The notes below the pieces were generated by a model. The model was not told the origin of the DNA. It searched no databases and worked only from the letters and a program-made list of their open reading frames with translations. This document shows positions 5,097 through 6,864 of a DNA stretch of 6,864 nt, piece by piece. This stretch comes from JBHIEE01 sp046760445 (GTDB taxonomy: Bacteria > Acidobacteriota > Aminicenantia > JdFR-78). Each line of letters starts with the position of its first letter. Position 1 is the stretch's first letter. The stretch is taken from the NCBI GenBank assembly GCA_046760445.1, contig JBHIEE010000135.1:1-6864 (forward strand), read 5' to 3'. The position numbers were made by a program, and so were the translations under genes.

Positions 5097-5217
5097 CCTC
5101 AGCTCGGAAAAGGGAGAAGATCGAGTCTTGAATGAATCTGCGAGAAGAGAACTGTGGTTGGCAGTTGGACTTCCTTCCGAAAAGCTTGTTGAGGTAGAAA
5201 GGAGAGTGAAGGTATGA
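5092..5217 (+). pseudogene. Coding-like tail in +1 frame after the winged-helix gene
   Basis: From 5092 the +1 frame is open for 41 codons and reads like real protein: DLSSEKGEDRVLNESARREL, then WLAVGLPSEKLVEVERRVKV and TGA at 5215-5217. It contains no ATG or usable GTG; TTG 5128 would give 29 residues. It may be the 3' end of a truncated gene, a micro-protein from TTG, or a C-terminal extension of the winged-helix protein lost or reached by a frameshift at AGG-TGA-C. GC content is higher than in the surrounding genes. Confidence 0.35.
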
Positions 5218-5221
5218 AAGC

Positions 5222-5308
5222 TCATTCAACATGTTCGATTAGTACACCTACTTTGCTCTCCCTACTGACAAAGGTTGTCGGGATACGGTGAATCGTGATT
5301 GATATGCC
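5222..5308 (-). pseudogene. 3' remnant of a minus-strand gene
   Basis: On the minus strand, the frame ending at plus 5222-5224 reads SITIHRIPTTFVSRESKVG, then VLIEHVE and stop, which looks like a genuine protein C-terminus. The plus strand is pyrimidine-rich here, unlike the neighbouring coding DNA. Upstream on the minus strand it runs into the antisense of the zinc-ribbon gene at 5304 with no start codon, so only the tail is present. The alternative, a plus-strand 25-residue ORF (5214-5291), looks less protein-like. Family not recognised. Confidence 0.4.
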
Positions 5309-5408
5309 TGTATGTAAAAGTTGTAAGGAATGGTTTGACCATTGGAATCCGAGAGAACCGTTCTGTTATGATTGTATGAAATGGATTAGTTATGATGGTG
5401 AAACATAA
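5304..5408 (+). CDS. Zinc-ribbon microprotein with CKSC and CYDC
   Basis: A 34-residue protein: CKSC at residues 4-7 and CYDC at 21-24 with aromatic spacer residues (EWFDHW). GTGAT at 5295-5299 lies 4 nt before ATG 5304. It is followed without a gap by another micro zinc protein, with ATG one base after this stop. Probably folds around one zinc ion; function unknown. Confidence 0.6.
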   Translation: MPVCKSCKEWFDHWNPREPFCYDCMKWISYDGET

Positions 5409-5528
5409 ATGAAGAGATACTACTGCAAATTCCACAAAGTCTTCATAATAGGCGAATCTTCTTTAAAGCTTCACTTAAACCATTGGCACAAGAAGGGTGG
5501 GAACTGCGAGATAGAGGAGATTGAATGA
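5409..5528 (+). CDS. C2H2-like micro zinc protein
   Basis: A 39-residue protein with YCKFH near the N-terminus and LHLNHWHKKGGNC toward the C-terminus, so Cys6, His9 and a His/Cys cluster could form one zinc site. The order differs from classical C2H2 fingers. GGTGA at 5397-5401 precedes ATG 5409 by 7 nt. Its stop overlaps the membrane-protein start as ATGA. Function unknown. Confidence 0.55.
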   Translation: MKRYYCKFHKVFIIGESSLKLHLNHWHKKGGNCEIEEIE

Positions 5529-5878
5529 TTGAACTAATCTTGTTGGCGATAGGCTTGTATCTGTTGGATGATTTAACTACCTACAAGATAGCGAAAGATT
5601 TTCCTAACTGTATCGAAGACGAGCGTAACCCTGAGACGAGAAGATTGTTAAAGACCTACGGCCCAAAAGGAGTTTTCTATGGTTGGAAGATTCTGGTCGA
5701 AAACATTATCTTGTTGATACTATTAGTTCTATGGCTTGATCTGTTCTGGTTTTCCTTTTATGATGCCCTAAGAATATCTTTGATTGGTTTTTCTTGTCTC
5801 AAGCTCTATGCTGTAACTTGGAACAGCTACTACTATTATAGACAGAGGAAAATCTTTTCTCAATTTTCTAAGATATAA
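5525..5878 (+). CDS. Small membrane protein, DUF5658-like
   Basis: A 117-residue protein with hydrophobic segments at about 2-14, 56-76 and 79-97, so probably three membrane helices. Between the first two are DDLTTY (15-20) and EDERNPETRRLL (31-42), a D-x-x-T-T plus E-x-NP pattern reminiscent of DUF5658-type archaeal membrane proteins, followed by a Gly and then Trp-Lys. The C-terminus is basic and Tyr-rich and probably cytoplasmic. GAGGAG at 5514-5519 is a good ribosome binding site. Being in an operon with two micro zinc proteins gives no clear role. The family assignment is from memory of the pattern. Confidence 0.65.
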   Translation: MIELILLAIGLYLLDDLTTYKIAKDFPNCIEDERNPETRRLLKTYGPKGVFYGWKILVENIILLILLVLWLDLFWFSFYDALRISLIGFSCLKLYAVTWNSYYYYRQRKIFSQFSKI

Positions 5879-5882
5879 ATAG
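5871..5882 (+). promoter_or_regulatory. TATA box upstream of the 5918 gene
   Basis: AGATATAAATAG overlaps the membrane-protein stop. A start of transcription would be expected near 5903, leaving a leader of about 15 nt with GTGAG (5904-5908) and GTGAT (5911-5915) before ATG 5918. Confidence 0.45.
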
Positions 5883-5917
5883 TTATGGTTTGAATAATAA
5901 TTAGTGAGATGTGATAT

Positions 5918-6070
5918 ATGAAAAAAGAATATGCGAAAAAAGAATATGCTATTAGACAAAGACTTTTTAATGTGCCCGAGCCGCCCTCAACTTATGATGA
6001 CAAACTTAAAGCCATGTGGAAAAGAGGGTATAAAAGGGCTTTGCAATGGGTATTAGGTGAAGATGAGTGA
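5918..6070 (+). CDS. Hypothetical 50-aa basic protein
   Basis: A small protein whose first eleven residues repeat KKEYA, followed by AIRQRLF, a Pro-rich NVPEPPSTY segment and a basic helix (DDKLKAMWKRGYKRALQWVLG). The layout (disordered basic tail plus one helix) could suit a nucleic-acid-associated or peptide-like protein, but no family is recognised. The stop lies 11 bases before the next gene's preferred ATG, so they form one unit. Confidence 0.55.
   Translation: MKKEYAKKEYAIRQRLFNVPEPPSTYDDKLKAMWKRGYKRALQWVLGEDE
5920..5949 (+). repeat. Perfect 15-bp tandem duplication
   Basis: GAAAAAAGAATATGC occurs twice head to tail (5920-5934, 5935-5949), in frame at the very start of the 5918 gene, so it duplicates five residues. 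Exact identity suggests a recent slippage event. Confidence 0.8.
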
Positions 6071-6081
6071 GAGGTGGAGAG

Positions 6082-6288
6082 ATGAAAGGCTATTGGGAAT
6101 ATTGGTTTGACAGAATTAAAAAAGTGTTGAAAGGTAAGGAACTTTGGATTCAGGATCTGATAAAGAATCTGGGGGAACCCCCTGCCACGACTTTACGCTA
6201 TGTGAATCTCTTTGTTGCAAAGAACCTTCTTAAGGAACGCTTTGAGAACCGTCGCAAATATATAAGTTTGGCTTCTAAAAAGAAGTAG
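6082..6288 (+). CDS. Winged-helix DNA-binding protein
   Basis: A 68-residue protein. KGYWEYWFDRIKKVLKG is helix 1, LWIQDLIKNLG helix 2, PPATTLRYVNLFVAKNLL the recognition helix, and KERFENRRKYISL a wing, so a small winged helix. The frame is open from GTG 6067, which would give a GTGA overlap with the upstream stop. I prefer ATG 6082 because GGTGG (6073-6077) lies exactly 4 nt upstream. It ends 146 bases before the RHH gene and is a candidate to bind the palindrome in between. Confidence 0.65.
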   Translation: MKGYWEYWFDRIKKVLKGKELWIQDLIKNLGEPPATTLRYVNLFVAKNLLKERFENRRKYISLASKKK

Positions 6289-6308
6289 TGATTCTAAACT
6301 TATTTTCA

Positions 6309-6324
6309 TTTACCCTAGGGTAAA
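6309..6324. promoter_or_regulatory. 16-bp perfect palindrome, candidate operator
   Basis: TTTACCCTAGGGTAAA is its own reverse complement, centred on CTAG and located about 27 bases upstream of the BRE/TATA of the next gene. Its position and symmetry suit a dimeric regulator such as the flanking winged-helix or RHH protein. Both neighbouring bases break the symmetry. Confidence 0.55.
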
Positions 6325-6350
6325 CGTAATAAACTTAATAACCTTGATGT

Positions 6351-6366
6351 CGAAATGTTTATATAC
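6351..6366 (+). promoter_or_regulatory. BRE/TATA promoter for the RHH-TnpB operon
   Basis: CGAAAT followed by GTTTATATAC is the best archaeal promoter in the window. Transcription should begin near 6387, leaving a leader of about 45 nt before ATG 6434. Confidence 0.7.
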
Positions 6367-6392
6367 CCAGAAGTTTAAAATTTGCTTAGGAA

Positions 6393-6412
6393 AAATCAAG
6401 AAATTTTGATTT
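6393..6412. repeat. Inverted repeat in the RHH leader
   Basis: AAATCAA (6393-6399) and TTGATTT (6406-6412) form a 7-bp inverted repeat with a 6-nt spacer, just after the predicted transcription start. It may be a downstream operator or a weak leader hairpin. It is AT-rich and lacks a T-run, so it is not a convincing terminator. Confidence 0.4.
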
Positions 6413-6433
6413 CTCTATCACAGGTCGCTAGAT

Positions 6434-6655
6434 ATGGTACGGCGAAGAGTGAAAAAACCGAAACGAAGGTCAATAAAAACTGTAGGAACGGGAGTAAAAA
6501 TAGGAACGAGCAATATTACCAGAACGGGATTTCTTACTCCTGAGGAATGGATCGCCTTTAAAATTTGGTGTATGGAGAATAAAATTCAAGTCTACAAACA
6601 GGTCGCGTATCTTGTTAAAAGGTTTGTAGACAAAATTAGGACTGAGAAAAAGTGA
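6434..6655 (+). CDS. Ribbon-helix-helix-like regulator
   Basis: A 73-residue protein. Residues 1-16 are a basic tail (RRRVKKPKRRS); RTGFLT (30-35) is a strand, PEEWIAFKIWCMENK (36-50) helix 1, and VYKQVAYLVKRFVDKI (53-68) helix 2. The strand-helix-helix order and lengths suit a ribbon-helix-helix dimer. No good Shine-Dalgarno precedes ATG 6434. It ends 4 bases before the TnpB-like gene and probably shares its transcript. A natural inference is autoregulation through the upstream palindromes. Confidence 0.6.
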   Translation: MVRRRVKKPKRRSIKTVGTGVKIGTSNITRTGFLTPEEWIAFKIWCMENKIQVYKQVAYLVKRFVDKIRTEKK

Positions 6656-6659
6656 TTTG

Positions 6660-6864
6660 ATGGTTCAGAAAATAATCAAGGCTAAAGTTGTTGATTTGAC
6701 TAATATCAAAGAGGAACTTCTGAAACAAGAATACGAAAACCTACAGGAATTTCTGCAACTCAAAGACATTTTCTGGTGGGACAAAGATTTAGGCAAGAAT
6801 CTGTATTCAGCAAACAGGCAACAGGCATCAAGGTTCTATAAGAGAATTAACCCAGATAAGGAGT
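6660..6864 (+). CDS. tnpB: TnpB-like (IS200/IS605 OrfB family) protein, N-terminal part
   Basis: The first 68 residues of a gene cut by the right edge. KIIKAKVVDLT, then EELLKQEYENLQEFL, and LYSANRQQASRFYKRI resemble the N-terminus of archaeal TnpB-type proteins (RNA-guided nucleases of IS200/IS605 elements). This is pattern memory; the diagnostic RuvC and zinc-finger motifs lie outside the window. AGTGAT (6651-6656), overlapping the RHH stop, acts as ribosome binding site for ATG 6660. No TnpA transposase is visible. The close RHH partner is unusual for a plain insertion sequence. Confidence 0.55.
   Translation, partial: MVQKIIKAKVVDLTNIKEELLKQEYENLQEFLQLKDIFWWDKDLGKNLYSANRQQASRFYKRINPDKE

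Noticed and set aside
5093..5131. 12-residue GTG ORF overlapping the winged-helix stop
   Set aside because: Very short and lies inside the longer +1 open frame.
5214..5291. 25-residue plus-strand ORF starting by ATGA overlap
   Set aside because: Ser/Thr/Leu-rich peptide in a pyrimidine-rich stretch; the minus-strand reading is more protein-like.
5218..5303. Possible tRNA because of a GTTCGATT T-loop-like string at 5233-5240
   Set aside because: No flanking T-stem, acceptor stem or CCA-side pairing could be found.

Overview
The window looks like part of an archaeal mobile genetic element (virus, plasmid, or an integrated copy of one). The archaeal assignment rests on four things. There is a PCNA-type sliding clamp. 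Several upstream regions carry BRE/TATA-like promoters, the best being at 6351-6366. Many starts sit about 4 nt after a GGTG(A/G) or GTGAT motif, which complements the archaeal 16S tail. One small protein resembles the zinc ribbon of TFB. The DNA is AT-rich, with heavy AGA/AGG and ATA codon use, as in many thermophilic or reduced archaea. I cannot name the host. All intact genes are on the + strand, packed with ATGA/GTGA overlaps and tiny intergenic gaps. No capsid, terminase, integrase or rRNA/tRNA gene is visible, so virus and plasmid cannot be told apart.

Layout. 1-806: an overlapping run of five micro-genes, four with Cys-rich zinc-ribbon signatures. 808-1062: a doubtful 15-residue ORF and a 54-aa unknown. 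1072-3210: a likely replication module, made of an AAA+ ATPase with a C-terminal HTH followed by a divergent 312-aa PCNA-like clamp. A dense repeat/promoter element (2198-2238) lies between them and a hairpin terminator (3208-3245) follows the clamp. 3256-3405: another zinc protein. 3407-3649: two gene-tail remnants pointing outward. 3657-3740: a repeat-rich promoter region. 3745-4455: three overlapping small genes. 4525-5096: two small winged-helix-type proteins. 5092-5308: two more apparent gene tails, convergent. 5304-5878: two micro zinc proteins and a three-helix membrane protein with a DUF5658-like N-terminal signature. 5918-6288: two small genes, the second a winged helix. 6289-6433: a regulatory region with a 16-bp perfect palindrome, a strong TATA box and a leader hairpin. 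6434-6864: a ribbon-helix-helix-like protein, then the N-terminus of a TnpB-like protein cut by the window edge.

How it may work together (inference): the ATPase and clamp would help recruit or stimulate host replication enzymes for the element. The many zinc ribbons, winged helices and the RHH protein would act on transcription of the element or host. The TnpB-like gene sits in an operon behind a dedicated regulator. No stretch over 300 bases lacks a proposed gene or gene remnant.
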